Source of the DNA: Spinacia oleracea | Taxonomy: Eukaryota; Streptophyta; Magnoliopsida; Caryophyllales; Amaranthaceae | NCBI RefSeq assembly: GCF_020520425.1 | Contig: NC_079487.1 | Coordinates: 128,734,385-128,798,384 of the forward strand | DNA length: 64,000 nt | Direction of reading: 5' to 3' | Part shown: positions 25,460 to 37,839 of the stretch, piece after piece | Layout of the letters: each line of letters begins with the position of its first letter | Position numbering within the stretch: position 1 is the stretch's first letter | Translations under genes and position numbers: made by a program | Notes under the pieces: generated by a model | Database searches by the model: none | The model's input: the letters and a program-made list of their open reading frames with translations, nothing else | What the model was told of the DNA's origin: nothing

Positions 25460-25946
25460 TCCTTGGGTATGCACATCTTGAAGAATCAAGTGTTTTCCTT
25501 CCCATTTGTGAGTTGTCCATAAACAAAATTTTGACTCATCCCTTTTACTTGTTTGTTTCCTTGTAAAAGTCGCTCAAAATTAGTTACTCCGCAGTTTTCT
25601 GCGAAGTGTATCATTATCATTGTTATCACACTTCCATATCTATCTTAGAAATCTACTAGCCAGTGACGCGGCCTCCATACCTTTGTAAACATGCCTATAT
25701 AAGGTGAAATTGTTTTTTCCATGTGCTGTTTTATTTTAGGTGATTGGTGTTATTCTGATTAAAATCTGCAGTCTTTTACGCGAGAGACGGTGGTCTAATG
25801 TGGCAAATTTCAGTCCAGCTCGTAAACTTAGCCAATTCAAAGTCAATACTTCGTAAAATAGCACCAACATTCTCCTATTCCTCAGTGAGGAACTGAACTA
25901 CTTTTAACAATTTTACTTCACTTTCTAGTTTTTCTTACAAGCAGGT
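25460..25946 (+). other. Kelch gene 3' UTR and downstream sequence
   Basis: AT-rich sequence after the stop at 25457-25459, with no further coding signal. No definite poly(A) signal was chosen. Confidence 0.4.
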
Positions 25947-26260
25947 ATGGCTAAAGATGGCCGTGGGCCGGGCTTCAGGCCCAGTCCATGAGCCTATGGC
26001 AGGCCCACATATTGTATCGGGTGGGGCAATAAGTTCAAAACGAGTCCATGCCCGACCCGAGCCAACGGGCTTTAGTATTGGCGCGAGCAAGCCCGTCGTG
26101 CCTAAGGCTAACTTTACTAAATTTAGCGTGTTTTTTCGTACCGGGCCGAGTCTTGTCGTGTTTTTTCCAAAAAAATAAGGCACATCCCCGGCTTTTTGTG
26201 CTCGGGCCGGGCCGGATTATTTGGGCCGACTTGGGTTTGGGCTGCGCCATCTTTAGGCAT
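25947..26260. mobile_element. GC-rich foldback element (gggccgggcc type)
   Basis: Terminal inverted pair: atggctaaagatggccgtgg at 25947 and gcgccatctttaggcat ending at 26260. The interior is rich in gggcc/ggccc and clearly more GC-rich than its flanks. It is open in several frames on both strands, but no protein is recognisable. Likely a non-autonomous DNA element; the superfamily is not clear. Confidence 0.55.
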
Positions 26261-28023
26261 GGCCTCAAGTTAGCCAGCCCATCTCGGAACCGACTACAGA
26301 ATACTGAAGTAACTTTCTAGTTTCGACGAAAAGAGGCATCCTTTTTGATTAGTTTGGTAAGGCAGCACTAATTCTGGTCCTCTCAAAAAAAAAAAAAATC
26401 TGGTTGAGATGTCAAACAAAACATGATACATTGATACTACTCGTAAATCGTAATACCTTTTATATAATATGATTACTTCGCCCATTATAGAGATACTTGG
26501 ATATCAGGTGGTTCTGAATCTAGACACATGCCTTGTGTTTTTCTTTTGTGTATGTTAATGATGTTTTTCTTTGAAACCTACAAAGACAACTTGAATGTTT
26601 TTTTTTTTTTCATTTGGAACTTTGAATTTTAAATAAAAAGAAATTGAGTGAAAAAATGTTGACTATGTTTGATACATCACTAGGTTTGTTTTTGAATTTA
26701 TTTTCAACCCTTTGTCCCCTTTATCAACTAACAAAAGAGCCCCACTGCCTTTACAAAATGGTACCCTTGGCTTTATATTAATCTTCCTATTTTGACTTGT
26801 GTGCGCGCATTTATCAATGTATATTTTTGACGAATTTTATTGAAACGAATCAAACAATACCTCATATGACTGTTTTTTTAATAATCCTATAATTAAATAG
26901 TAAATTCTTTAATGTTCTAAATAATTGTAAGATTTCAGACATAGAGAATATTAATGGACGGAAGGAGTACTTTAATAGATTTTTTAAATAAAATATGTTT
27001 TTAATCCTTTGTCCCCTTAATCAAGTAACAAAAGAGCCCACCACCTTTACAAAATGGTAGTAATTATGAATTTGGGACGAAAGTCTAATTTCAGCATCTA
27101 TGTTCCTACTACGAAAAGAAAGATTTGGCCTAATTAAAACCCACATAAACATGTTTAATTTCACCATATGTATAATTAATTAGATTCCGTATTTTGACCA
27201 TAAGTTTAGCGAAATACTCGTTTGTTTGTAAAATCTTATTTTAACTATATATATGGAGTATCACCTTTCAAATAGGAAAAAAATGCTTGATTATTTGACT
27301 TATTTGACATCGTGGACAAAATTAGCGTATGTGAAAAATAACTGCTAGAGTGGTGACAAAAAAATTCATTTGTTTTGTATTGTCTAATTGATAATTTGTT
27401 CCTTAAAATTCGAGGAAAATTTAAGTTGGAGTATATTCTGAACATGGCTAATCAATTTATTTTGCCATACTTATTAATTTTCACATTGGATTCAATTGAA
27501 TTGGAACATAATTTGGATTTTTAGCTTTTTATCAAAAGGTTCGACAATCGTTGGTAAGTTACAATACCTAATTTTATTCAATCTTAATCCATTGTCTTAT
27601 CCAACAACTTTTTCTCAACTTCTATGGCGTTTTGACCACTAAAATATTTTAGTGATTTGTAGTGAGTATTGTACTAAAGGAAGGAGTGGTGTAATGATGC
27701 CAAACGCCAAAATATAATGCTAGTAAAACGCTTAAAAGACGAGCTCTTAGATTCTCTATAATTAACTTAAGGTTCCAAGGCCAAACTTCCTGTTCTAAAC
27801 CATCTTTTTCAGTTGTAAGTTACAGTTGATTAGCTCTTCAGTTTTGCTTAATTGTTTTTTAATTTATAAAATAATTCTCTTCTCATTCCTTAAAAGGATA
27901 TACTCTGCACTTTTTAAGCAACCAATAAACTTTTCCCTTGGCTTGCGCATGTCACTGTCATATAAATCATCATTAGAGTTGCTTGCATTTTGTGGAATTA
28001 TATTTGGTATCATGGTCAGTTTT
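26261..28023. other. Gene-free AT-rich intergenic DNA with a local duplication
   Basis: No gene seen. A segment of about 60 bp occurs twice, at about 26703-26764 and 27002-27061 (ctttgtcccc, then aacaaaagagccc and ctttacaaaatggta), 300 bp apart in the same orientation. Short A and T runs occur throughout. Confidence 0.55.
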
Positions 28024-28214
28024 TGTCAAATATTGTGTAATCTCGTATCATTCTCATTAATAACACACGTATATATATAGTACAACTCATTACCTAAACC
28101 CTAGATTACATATTAGGTAACATACCATATGTAGGACTCATATTAGTTAACATACCATATTTAGAACTCTACAGAATATTCACAATATAATATCTCCTAT
28201 ATTCTATCTTAACA
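28024..28214 (-). repeat. 3' LTR of the copia deletion derivative
   Basis: TG...CA bounded, 191 bp, matching 29136-29326 with two substitutions seen by eye. The purine tract lies immediately on its upstream side (minus strand). Confidence 0.92.
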
Positions 28215-29135
28215 TCCCCCTCAAGGTGGAGCATGAAGATCTCGAATGCCCATCTTGTTCAAAAAAAACTCAAATTGCGCTTTCCCCAACGCTTTAGTGA
28301 AGATATCTGCTAACTGAACCTTCGTTGACACATACGACGGGCTGATGACTGCCTTGTCTCGCTCTCATCACTACCCGTCGTCTCATCGACACCTGTCGTT
28401 GGTGAGACGACGTCTGATTCTACTCGACTTGGTGTATAATGTTGTTGTTCCTCCCTCACAGTCGACGCCACCCCTTCGTCGACGCCACTAGTCAACGACA
28501 CGTCCTCATTGTCACATGTATGCGACAACACTTCCTCAGTATCACCCGTAGGTGACGACACTCCCTCAGTATCTCATATCATATAACATAACTTTATCTC
28601 ATATGATATTCTATCCTCTAGGATAACTACGTTATCCTTTACTCCCTCCCTCAATCGTAACGGCAGTCTCACGAACGTTGCGATTGGAAACACCATTCTT
28701 CAATTAAAAAAAATCGAGCAAGAACGCCATTCTTTTCGAACCTGCACTTTTTTTTTTTTCTTGATGAGAACGCCCTTCTTTTCGAACTCACCAATTATCT
28801 CAATACAACGGGAACGCCTTCCGGCTTCTCTTGAGCAAAATCATGCTCAATCCGTCATTGGTTTTTCGGAGCAAAACCAAACTCAGATCCACACTCGAAT
28901 CCGATCAGCAGAAGGCTTCATGCACTAACCCATACTCTAAAATATCACCAAAAAAAAAAATTAACATCAATAATTTTCTAACATTCACGTACCAACCCCA
29001 CAATACTCCTACTTTCTTCAACCATATTCACAGCGGAACTCTTCGAATCCCGCCGGTGGGTTGTATTTTCTAACCCACCGGCAGGGAATGATTTTTGTAA
29101 AAGGTCCTTAGGATCTCCCTAAGCTCTTGATACCA

Positions 29136-29326
29136 TGTCAAATATTGTGTAATCTCGTATCATTCTCATTAATAACACACGTATATATATAGTACAACTC
29201 ATTACCTAAACCCTAGATTACATATTAGGTAACATACCATATGTAGGACTCATATTAGGTAACATACCATATTTAGGACTCTACAGAATATTCACAATAT
29301 AATATCTCCTATATTCTATCTTAACA
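29136..29326 (-). repeat. 5' LTR of the copia deletion derivative
   Basis: TG...CA bounded, 191 bp. It is followed on the minus strand by a methionine-tRNA-type primer-binding site at about 29135-29123. Confidence 0.92.
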
Positions 29327-29331
29327 GTTTT

Positions 29332-31081
29332 CCACGAGTAGTTTTAAAATTTAGGAAAAAATCTGATTTAAATTGAATCATAAATTTAAATTACTCGTAC
29401 ATATATTAACAAAAATAATAGAAACAAAAAAGAGATACAAAACGTACATTTAGCTTAGTAATGCTCTTGTTTTTTTTTCTTCCAATTGACACATTTTTCT
29501 TCTGAAACTTAGCTGAAGTACTGTAATATTTAGGGTTTGTTTTTCAACTTATTTTAAATTATTTTAACCATTTAAGCAAGAATAAGTTCAGGTAAGTTAA
29601 TACTTCACCCTTTCCTTAAATATTGCATCATGGTTGACTTTTCTTTTTTCTAAGACATACTTTGGCTCTTATTATCTGGAATTAGATATGAGTAAAAATT
29701 ATAAAAATTTGATATTTAAAAAATATATAACGATACGAATCTAACAAGATCTTACACGACTATAATTTTTTTTATGTATGAATCACAAAAGATGACCAAA
29801 GGTCTAGTATGAATGGTAAAAAAGCCAAGATGATGCGATATTTACGGAACGAACGAAGTATAAGTTTAAATAAGTTCATTTCAACAAAAATGAGTTTCTC
29901 ATACACACGTAAATAAATTCATAAAAGTTAGTTTCAATCAAATACAGTTGAACCAAACACAACTCCAATAACTAGAATAATACATTAGTAAACGTGACAT
30001 CGAAACGTGTCAACCGAAAAAGCGTAATGGCATATTAGTTGAATACTCTAGCTAAGAGAAGTCTAAAGAGATCGAAATGAATCGAGTATAAAAATAGAGC
30101 GCAGCCCTTTACAAGATAGAGTATCAGGCAAATGCACGCGTTAGTTGGAACTAGGGAAGAAATATTACTTGACTGATAGAAGTTTAGAATTGAAGAAAGC
30201 ATCAATATAAAATTGAAAACCACGTGTAACAAGTTTTATAAGGAAACTTAATTATGTCATTTTATTTTGAACTAGAATAAATAAAAATTAAAAATGATAT
30301 AGGTACTGAGAAAAAGAGAAAGCAAAACTTTGTTGAGATAAGTTGATATCAAAGTTTATTAAAGCATATGAAACATAGATGATATGTCTAAACTATGAGT
30401 AATAAATATGTGGAGTACTTGTTTGATTCTTCTTTTTACGAGAACGCAAAAATAGGTTGATTGAATCATAAAGCAAGAGTGATTATACTCAAAATTCAAA
30501 TGATTTGTCAATTCAAGTTAGTAAATAAAACAAGTAAAGTGGTGAAAGCTTGATATTTGCTAAACTAAATGTTGGATTATTAATAAAAATGCATTAAATT
30601 CAAACTAATTAGCTCGAACACTAATAATTACTAGGCTAAGCGCTTTGATAGACATAAGTCATCAGATTAATTAATCAATCATTAGCATAAAACCATACTA
30701 TCAACTTATCATTTTCTATAATTATGACCTTGAATTTTTGATATTGTTTAATGGGTATCATCGATAATCAATATTGATTAGTTTCTCAAACCCCAATTTA
30801 GATATTCAACAAAATCCAATAATTATTTGGGTAACAGTAGGCATGATGTTGGAGCGTTTGTATGTGTAAGAAGCCATCATTCACCTCATTGCTAATAAGT
30901 CAAACTCCCATTACCATTAACATACTTTTGTAAAATTAAAATCTTTGTTACCACTTACCAATGTCAATGTTACCATAATTTACAACTTTTGTGGATGTCG
31001 TTTATTAAGAAAGAAATAAATAAATAAAATTCTCCACGTATAAGGTTAAACTATCATTGGGATCCCACGATGTCCTAGATG

Positions 31082-31140
<59 letters not shown>

Positions 31141-31841
31141 GTGGATATAATTACTTATTATATTTTTGATAAATTATGTTTTAATATTTTAACAAGATAA
31201 TTTTTCTTTATTATATTAATTATAAGTATAACTTTTACAAAGAGAACATGTAAAAAGTCAATTGGATAAGACTCTATGTTAAAACGGGAGGGTGAAGTGC
31301 AGGCGTGCATGTTTAAATCCTATGCAAACTATATTTCTTAATTTTTCTTAATGAAAGTGGATCGATAGCATGAATTGAGGGAAAATGCCACATGACACGT
31401 AGATTTATATGAACGCCTTTTAATATATATTATAGATGTCTTATATTTTTTTTTAAATCTTGTGCTCCCTGGGGAAAAAAACACTAGAGGGTCAGGTTTC
31501 CCAATGAGTCATCTGGAGTGCGTTCTACTCACGTAATTTTCCCACTTTTCTGAATTTATCTTATATAAACTTATATAAACTTATTAAATCTTATTTGTAG
31601 TAATAAATTGTACACTTATTTTTATTTTAACTGCACTTATCTTAACTGAATTTATTTAGATTTTTTTTTTAAATAAGTGAAAACTAGATGAAAATAACAG
31701 AGTCTAATAATACTGGTGGTCAAAATGTGTCAGAAAAATGTGAAAAGGCATATGGGCAAATACTCAAATCACGTGGAGCATACATTCGCATCAAGATCAG
31801 AAAATTAATTAAGAGCTACTTGAAAAATAAAATAACATGAT
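29332..31841. other. Gene-free, strongly AT-rich intergenic DNA
   Basis: No coding frame, RNA gene or complete element recognised across about 2.5 kb. The only distinct feature is the (ATT)n run at 31083-31140. Confidence 0.5.
31083..31140 (+). repeat. (ATT)n microsatellite, about 19 units
   Basis: Perfect att triplet array on the plus strand in AT-rich intergenic DNA. Confidence 0.95.
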
Positions 31842-31844
31842 TAA

Positions 31845-33373
31845 GGCCCTGTTAGTTCACCTTATTTCTCCTGATCTAATCTGATCTGATCTGATCTGGT
31901 CTGGTCTGATCTGATCTGAACTTATTTTTTCTGATCTGATCTGATCTGATCTGGTCTGACCTGATCTGATCTGATCTAATCTGATTCTTCATAATTAAGT
32001 TTAAACAAAAATCTACATTTATTAATATTAAACGACTAACGTGTAAAATAAATGTTACACAAATTTATAATATTGATATTATTTATTTGACTTTGCTCAT
32101 GATTTAACTATTCCTTATATTAGATAGACCTAGACATGATCTAGATAGATCGGTTATGATCTATACATATAAGTTCTGATCTGGATATGATCTGTACAAA
32201 TCGATTCTGATCTGGACATGATTTGTACAGATCGATTCTGATCTGGACATGATTTGTACAGATCGATTCTGATCTGGACATGATTTGTACAGATCGATTC
32301 TGATCTGGACATGATTTGTACAGATCGATTCTAATCTGGACATGATTTGTACAGATCTGTTCTGTTTGGACATGATCAGTTCTGATCTGGAAATGATTTG
32401 TACAGTTCAGTTCTGATCTGGACATGATCTGTACAGATCAGTTCTGGACATGATTTGTACACACCAATTCTGATCTGGACATGATCTGTAGAGACCAATT
32501 CTGATCTGGACATGAGCTGTACAGTTCAGTTCTGATCTGGACATGATCTGTACAGATCAGGTCTGATCTGGACATGATCTGTATCTGTACATATCATTTC
32601 TGATCTGGTCATGATCTGTACATACCAGTTCTGATCTGGTCATGATCACTATTAATCAATTCTGATATGAACATGATCTTTGCCTATCAATTCCGATCTG
32701 ACATAATCTGTACAGAGTCGATATCTAGACCAGTTATAATCTGGACATATCGATTCTGATCTGGACATGATCTGTACAAATCGGTTTTGATCTGAACATA
32801 TTGGTTATGTAAGAATTGGTTCTGATGTAGACAAGATCTTTGCAGATTTGAACATGATCTGGACATGATCTGTACAGATCAATTATGATATGGATATTAT
32901 CTGATTCTATCAGTTCTGGTCTAGATATATACTCCGTAATAGTTTTGATCTATAAAAATCAGTTTTGATATGGACATGACCTGATCATATCGTTTCTGAT
33001 CTGGACTTATTGGTTTTAATTTGGACATGATGAATTTGAATGTTTTGTTAATGTTTTTTTATGCCTTAAGTAATAGATTTTAATTGCACCGACAACAAAT
33101 TTCTTTTTTTTTTATTAAAGCAATAATAGTAATAAATATTAAATATAATAACAATGATATAAATAATAATAATAATCATCATCATAATAATCTGGTCTGG
33201 TCTGATCTGATCTGGTCTGATCTGATCTGATCTAGTCTGGTCTAGTCTGATCTGATCGGATATGATCTGAACTTATTTTTTCTGATCTGATCTGATCTGA
33301 TCTGGTTTGATCTGATCTGATTAAATCTAAAATAAGTAATAAGGTCCTGAAATAAGGTGAACTAAACAGGGCC
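31845..33373. mobile_element. Tourist-like (PIF/Harbinger) element with internal tandem arrays
   Basis: Ends GGCCCTGTTAGTTCACCTTA and taaggtgaactaaacagggcc are inverted repeats. TAA is duplicated at 31842-31844 and 33374-33376, the PIF/Harbinger target signature. Inside each end lies an array of ctgat/ctgatctgg pentamers (31868-31984 and 33191-33325). Between them is a degenerate 31-bp tandem repeat (gatctggacatgatttgtac plus agatcgattct), most regular at 32200-32350 and decaying towards 33000. No transposase. At 1.53 kb it is long for a MITE because of the arrays. Confidence 0.85.
32165..33030 (+). repeat. 31-bp tandem repeat array, degenerating to the right
   Basis: At least five nearly identical 31-bp units at 32200-32355, then progressively diverged units. 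Because 31 is not a multiple of 3 but contains no stop in the relevant frames, it generates a spurious minus-strand frame of 31-residue repeats at 32141-32425. Confidence 0.85.
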
Positions 33374-33376
33374 TAA

Positions 33377-34492
33377 GATTTTTTTTATTTAGACTTTCAC
33401 TACAAATTCAACCAAGAATAAGACTGTTGAATAATACAACATGCATCTAATGCACGTGGATGCGAACGCATCCCGAAACCAGGGGGGTTAAAAACTTTAA
33501 ACTCTCCCACTTGATTATTATTTTTGTATTAACGAACCTTGATCATCAAAGACTTTCCATAATTAAATGGGTAGATAAATATTTTGATTTATTTGAAGAA
33601 GAAAATCAGGTTCGAATGATAGTGTATAATTAAACAAGGAATTTGGAGTTTCTTGTATTGACTTTCTGCCCTATTTCAAAGATAATGTGAACTAAGATTG
33701 AAAAAACGGCCGTTAAAATGTATCTAAAGTAAAGCGTATTAAAAAAATATAAATATAGACCGATCTTTTTAAACTCACTAAAATGATTAAAGAGTGGAAA
33801 ATAAGCAAATAGTCGATAAAAAGCTATACACCCGGATGGACTTAGATGTACGCATTTCTAAAATAGTTTTCTTAATGAGTCAGAGTGGGATGACAAGAAA
33901 TGCATCGTTATTCCATTTTTTAGCATCTTTTTTTCTTCTAGAAAAATATAAAATGCGTTTATAATAAGCCATCAATCTCAAAACCCTTATGTATTAAGGT
34001 ATCATGGCAGTCGAGGTTTTGAACTTAATTATGCCTAGCTTTTATTGATTTAATATATACTTCGTATATACTTGTATTAACCTTCTAGTTTTCTACTCCT
34101 ATTTCACACGTAATACTAACTAAGTACGTGTCAACATTTAACGTGTAACCATTACTCTGTATCTTATAACGGAGGAAGCACTACAGCCTACAGGTATGTA
34201 TGTCTATTAAACCCTTTATTTGATGCACTCGTTGTTTAATTTTAAGATCAATTTCTTAGGCTTTTTATTTAATTAATATAAATAAAATATAAATACTAAC
34301 CTAATTAATAATCTATTAATAGAATCCCCACCCATTACACAATCCCAAAAGTGGACAAAGTTGCCCCCCACTATCCTTTCTTACCTTTCTACTCAACCTT
34401 CAACGTTCTATAAATTAGCACGTCCAACTTTGACGTTCTTCCTTCACACATTTCATGTAATAACCACATAAAAAATATTAGTGTGGAAAAAA
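33377..34492 (+). other. Intergenic region and promoter of the purine permease gene
   Basis: AT-rich, no other gene. A good TATA box (ctataaatta) lies at 34408-34417, about 75 bp upstream of the ATG at 34493, in a stretch that becomes C-rich near 34320-34400. Confidence 0.55.
34408..34417 (+). promoter_or_regulatory. TATA box of the AZG2-like gene
   Basis: The sequence ctataaatta lies 75-85 bp before the ATG at 34493, allowing a short 5' UTR of about 45-50 nt. No intron separates it from the coding region. Confidence 0.6.
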
Positions 34493-36100
34493 ATGGGGAG
34501 AGATTTATGTGTAGGAAATGGGTTTTGCGCAAAGTTGAGCAACAAATGGAAAGCATTTGAAAAACGTATCAATGAAGCTGTTTCAAATAGCATTATTGGT
34601 AAGTTTTTCAAGTTAGATGCTAGAAATACTTGTTTTACTAAAGAGTTACGTGCCGCGACCACGACTTTCTTGACTATGTTGTACATTATTACGGTTAATG
34701 CTAGTGTTATTGCTGATTCTGGCGGCCGTTGCTCGGCCGCCGACTGCTCGCCCCCGGGTGGGGCGGAATGTGTTCTTAAGCCCAACCCGGGGTACGAGAG
34801 GTGTTTGGGCCAACTCAAGAGAGACCTCGTTGTGGGGACCGCTTTGTCGTCTTTTGTGGGCTCCGTTGCAATGGGCTTGTTTGCTAATCTCCCTTTTGGG
34901 TTAGCCCCAGGGATGGGGTCCAATGCTTACTTGGCTTACAGCTTGGTGGGCTTTCACGGGACAGGGCCCATGTCGTACGAGACCACCCTTGCTGTGGTTC
35001 TTGTTGAAGGGGTTGCTTTCCTTCTTATTGCCATGCTCGGGCTTCGGGCCAAGATGGCCCGATGTATACCTCCACCTGTCCGTCTTGCTTGTGCCGGGGG
35101 AATCGGGCTTTTCATCGCGTTTACCGGGCTACAATCCCATCTTGGATTGGGCCTAGTAGGGCCTGATTCGTCCACGTTATTGACCCTCACGGGTTGTCGT
35201 ACCACCGACCCCGTTACGGGTAAGTGTGTTGAAGGGATGATGCAAAACCCAACCTTATGGTTAGGTTTAGTGGGCCTCTTGATAATCTCATTTGGGCTTA
35301 TGAAGAACATCAAAGGTAGCATGATATATGGTATACTTTTTGTAACATTTATATCATGGTTTAGAGGAACTAGTGTTACATATTTCCCATACACAACAAT
35401 TGGTGATGCAAGCTTCAATTACTTCAAAAAAGTAGTGGACTTTCACATGATAAAGTCCACATTAGGTGCAATTAGCTTTGCACACTTTAATACTAGTCAA
35501 GTTTGGGTAGCTTTGGTGACATTATTATACGTAGATGTGTTAGCTACAACGGGTACATTGTACACAATGGCCGAAGTTGGTGGTTTTATAGACGAAAAAG
35601 GTAGTTTTGAAGGCGAATATGCTGCTTACATGGTTGATGCAAGTTCAACCATAGTGGGGTCCGCCCTCGGCGTCTCCCCTATCGCCACTTTCGTCGAATC
35701 AACGGCCGGGATCCAAGAAGGGGGGCGAACAGGATTAACCGCGGTAATTATTGGGATTTACTTTCTCTTGTCAATATTTTTCACCCCACTAATGACTAGT
35801 GTGCCACCATGGGCTTTAGGGCCAGGATTAATAGTGGTTGGTGTTTTGATGATGAAAGTGGTAAAAGAAATTGATTGGAATAACATCAAGGAAGCAATGC
35901 CAGCCTTTATTACCATTATCCTTATGCCCTTGACTTACTCAATATCCAATGGGATAATTGGGGGAATTGGATTTTACGTCGCGCTTAATTTGTATGATTA
36001 TGGTGTAAGGGTGATTAAGTGGTTGATTAAGATGAGACGGGCCGTGATTAGGGAAGAAAATCAAGTATTAGCGGCCCCAGTGCCGGATATTCAAGCTTGA
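34493..36100 (+). CDS. AZG2: Adenine/guanine permease, AZG2-like
   Basis: Uninterrupted single-exon frame of 535 aa from ATG 34493 to TGA at 36098-36100. An alternative upstream GTG is not plausible. AZG proteins are plant members of the AzgA branch of the nucleobase-ascorbate/NCS2-type transporters. They import adenine and guanine and have been reported to carry cytokinins. Family motifs include [20 protein letters not shown] near the N-terminus, [16 protein letters not shown] (the conserved NxY region of helix 3), [14 protein letters not shown], and [19 protein letters not shown] in the substrate-site helix. Hydrophobic segments fit 12-14 membrane spans; a Cys-rich loop ([15 protein letters not shown]) follows the first. 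Length is close to AZG2 (about 530) rather than AZG1 (about 580). Codons at 34720-35240 are notably GC-rich compared with the rest of the gene. Confidence 0.93.
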   Translation: MGRDLCVGNGFCAKLSNKWKAFEKRINEAVSNSIIGKFFKLDARNTCFTKELRAATTTFLTMLYIITVNASVIADSGGRCSAADCSPPGGAECVLKPNPGYERCLGQLKRDLVVGTALSSFVGSVAMGLFANLPFGLAPGMGSNAYLAYSLVGFHGTGPMSYETTLAVVLVEGVAFLLIAMLGLRAKMARCIPPPVRLACAGGIGLFIAFTGLQSHLGLGLVGPDSSTLLTLTGCRTTDPVTGKCVEGMMQNPTLWLGLVGLLIISFGLMKNIKGSMIYGILFVTFISWFRGTSVTYFPYTTIGDASFNYFKKVVDFHMIKSTLGAISFAHFNTSQVWVALVTLLYVDVLATTGTLYTMAEVGGFIDEKGSFEGEYAAYMVDASSTIVGSALGVSPIATFVESTAGIQEGGRTGLTAVIIGIYFLLSIFFTPLMTSVPPWALGPGLIVVGVLMMKVVKEIDWNNIKEAMPAFITIILMPLTYSISNGIIGGIGFYVALNLYDYGVRVIKWLIKMRRAVIREENQVLAAPVPDIQA

Positions 36101-36510
36101 TGTTGAAGTTTTAAGCATGTTTAGGAGGTTTCTTTTAACTATTATTAGTAACTTAATTAGCTTAATTAGTGAAAATCTATATGTATGCACAAGGTTCAAT
36201 GAGAGCATCACATCCTTGTAGTGAGTAGATCAGACATAGGTTTAGTAATCTTTCAAGGCTTCTTGTGCATGCATTATGAATATATGAAATCTACATTTCG
36301 TCATTTGTTTGGATTATGGTTTTTTTTTTCTTTTTCTTTTTATATCATTAGATATGACATCAGTCCTATGTGTATGCACGCGATTTTTGCTTGAAGTTTA
36401 TATGTACGATAATAACGTAAATTGATGATAAAGTAGTATAATTGAACTAAATTAAATAAGATGGTGTATAAATTATAATACTTCATACGGAACTAAAGAT
36501 ATAAATGATA
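36101..36510 (+). other. AZG2-like 3' flank
   Basis: AT-rich sequence between the permease stop and the Stowaway at 36511. No gene seen. Confidence 0.4.
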
Positions 36511-36835
36511 CTCTCTCCGTATTTATTTAAGAGATACACTTGTTCAGACACGGGTATTAAGAAAAAGAATTGAATGAAATAAAATAATAAAGCAAGTGGG
36601 GTTTGGTAGATATTTTAATAAGTAAACAAGTGGAGACCATGTCATTTTGGTGGGGTGGAATGTGGGGTGGGTTTATGAAATTATTTATTTAATAAGATGG
36701 TGTGTCATAAGGTAAATTAGATGTATTATTTAATTAGATGGTGGGGTTGATAAATTACTACAAATGACAAGTGTATCTCTTAAATAAATACGACCGGAAA
36801 AGGCAAGTGTATCCCTTAAATAAATACGGAGGGAG
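36511..36835. mobile_element. Stowaway MITE, family member B (inverse of 24784-25066)
   Basis: Ends ctctctccgtatttatttaa and ttaaataaatacggagggag with TA flanks at 36509-36510 and 36836-36837. The internal sequence matches the reverse complement of the 24784-25066 copy, including the doubled terminal motif beside an accgg motif. It lies about 400 bp downstream of the permease gene. Confidence 0.93.
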
Positions 36836-36837
36836 TA

Positions 36838-37839
36838 CATGATACATGATACACGATACACATAAAAGACCATGAAAATAAAAATAAAGGGTGCAACTAA
36901 AAGAATAAGGTTTAGCTTCAAAATTACTCCTAAAAAGAAACTAACCATTATATTAAAATGGTAAATAATTTACCTATCACCATATATTGAAACAGGGAAA
37001 CAGCGTAGGATGTTTTTTGTTTTCACTTATTTCAGAAAATAAATTCAACAAAAAGGTAAGTTCCAAAGCTAGTATTATCTTAGACTAAAATAAATTTTTA
37101 CAAGAATATTCAAGTCAAAATATCTACAAGAATGAAAGATTGAAAGGTTGTATACTTTAACATTATACCTTTTCCTCTTCTTGATCAATTATGATTAATA
37201 CAGGCTATCGAATCCTGTTTGCATTATCGCCCGACATTGTAAAGGTTCTTGAACTAGCCTCAAACATGTGTGAATACCATATGCGATTACATGTGATCGC
37301 TCGGGATATATATCAATTATTTTATTTTATTTTTTTGTTTTTCATTGGAAATATTTAATGTCATTAATTTTCGCGATATGTATACTTTTATCTATTTTGT
37401 ATATTTAATGTCATATTTTGCAATATGTAATCACTATTCACCATCAATAATCTCCAAAATGTAAAAACAACAAATAATTCTCCAAAGTCTCACACCAATA
37501 ATTGGAACTAAACTCATTAAGCAATTTCCATACCACCACTTTTGTTTTCTTCATCTGTTGCATACTTGCATCCTCTTGCTTGAACAAATATTCAAACCCA
37601 TAGCTCATAGTTAAAAAAAAGCCCACTACGGCCAGCCACAAAGTTAATGCTCATAATTAAGCTGCTGGAATTTCACTATAGAATTTGGGTCAGGCCCTAT
37701 TAGACCCACAACCTTGATAAGACTGGAGTCCAACAAAAGACACGAACAACCTGACTGTTTGCAAGTTCAGTAAGACATCGATCAATAAAACACATCTTAA
37801 TGTTGCATATTAGGCATTCATAGAACAACGCGTCTCATG
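36838..37839. other. Gene-free AT-rich spacer
   Basis: No coding signal or complete element recognised. A short run of ataca/gatacac repeats lies at 36839-36862, just outside the Stowaway. Confidence 0.4.

Larger units (their letters stand above)
28024..29326 (-). mobile_element. Ty1-copia deletion derivative with intact LTRs and target duplication
   Basis: LTRs of 191 bp at 28024-28214 and 29136-29326 differ at only two positions by eye. A 5-bp target duplication GTTTT lies at 28019-28023 and 29327-29331. On the minus strand, a PBS TGGTATCAAGAGC follows the 5' LTR and a purine tract GAGGGGGA precedes the 3' LTR. The internal 921 bp keeps only the C-terminal end of copia RNase H (QLADIFTKALGKAQFEFFL, then MGIRDLHAPP and stop, about 28220-28325). 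This is fused to a low-complexity acidic linker normally found between integrase and RT. Most of gag-pol is deleted, so it could move only with help from another element. Confidence 0.92.

Noticed and set aside
28310-28561. Acidic 83-codon frame as a possible host gene
   Set aside because: Lies inside the copia deletion derivative and resembles the low-complexity linker between integrase and RT.
32141-32425. 94-codon minus-strand frame with repeating Ser/Asp/Cys units
   Set aside because: Product of the 31-bp tandem array inside a non-autonomous transposon.
32165-33030. Regularly spaced repeats resembling a CRISPR array
   Set aside because: The repeats are contiguous without unique spacers, lie inside a plant DNA transposon, and no cas genes exist.
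34453-34923. 156-codon frame antisense to the permease gene
   Set aside because: Shadow of the GC-rich coding sequence of the AZG2-like gene; no independent motif.
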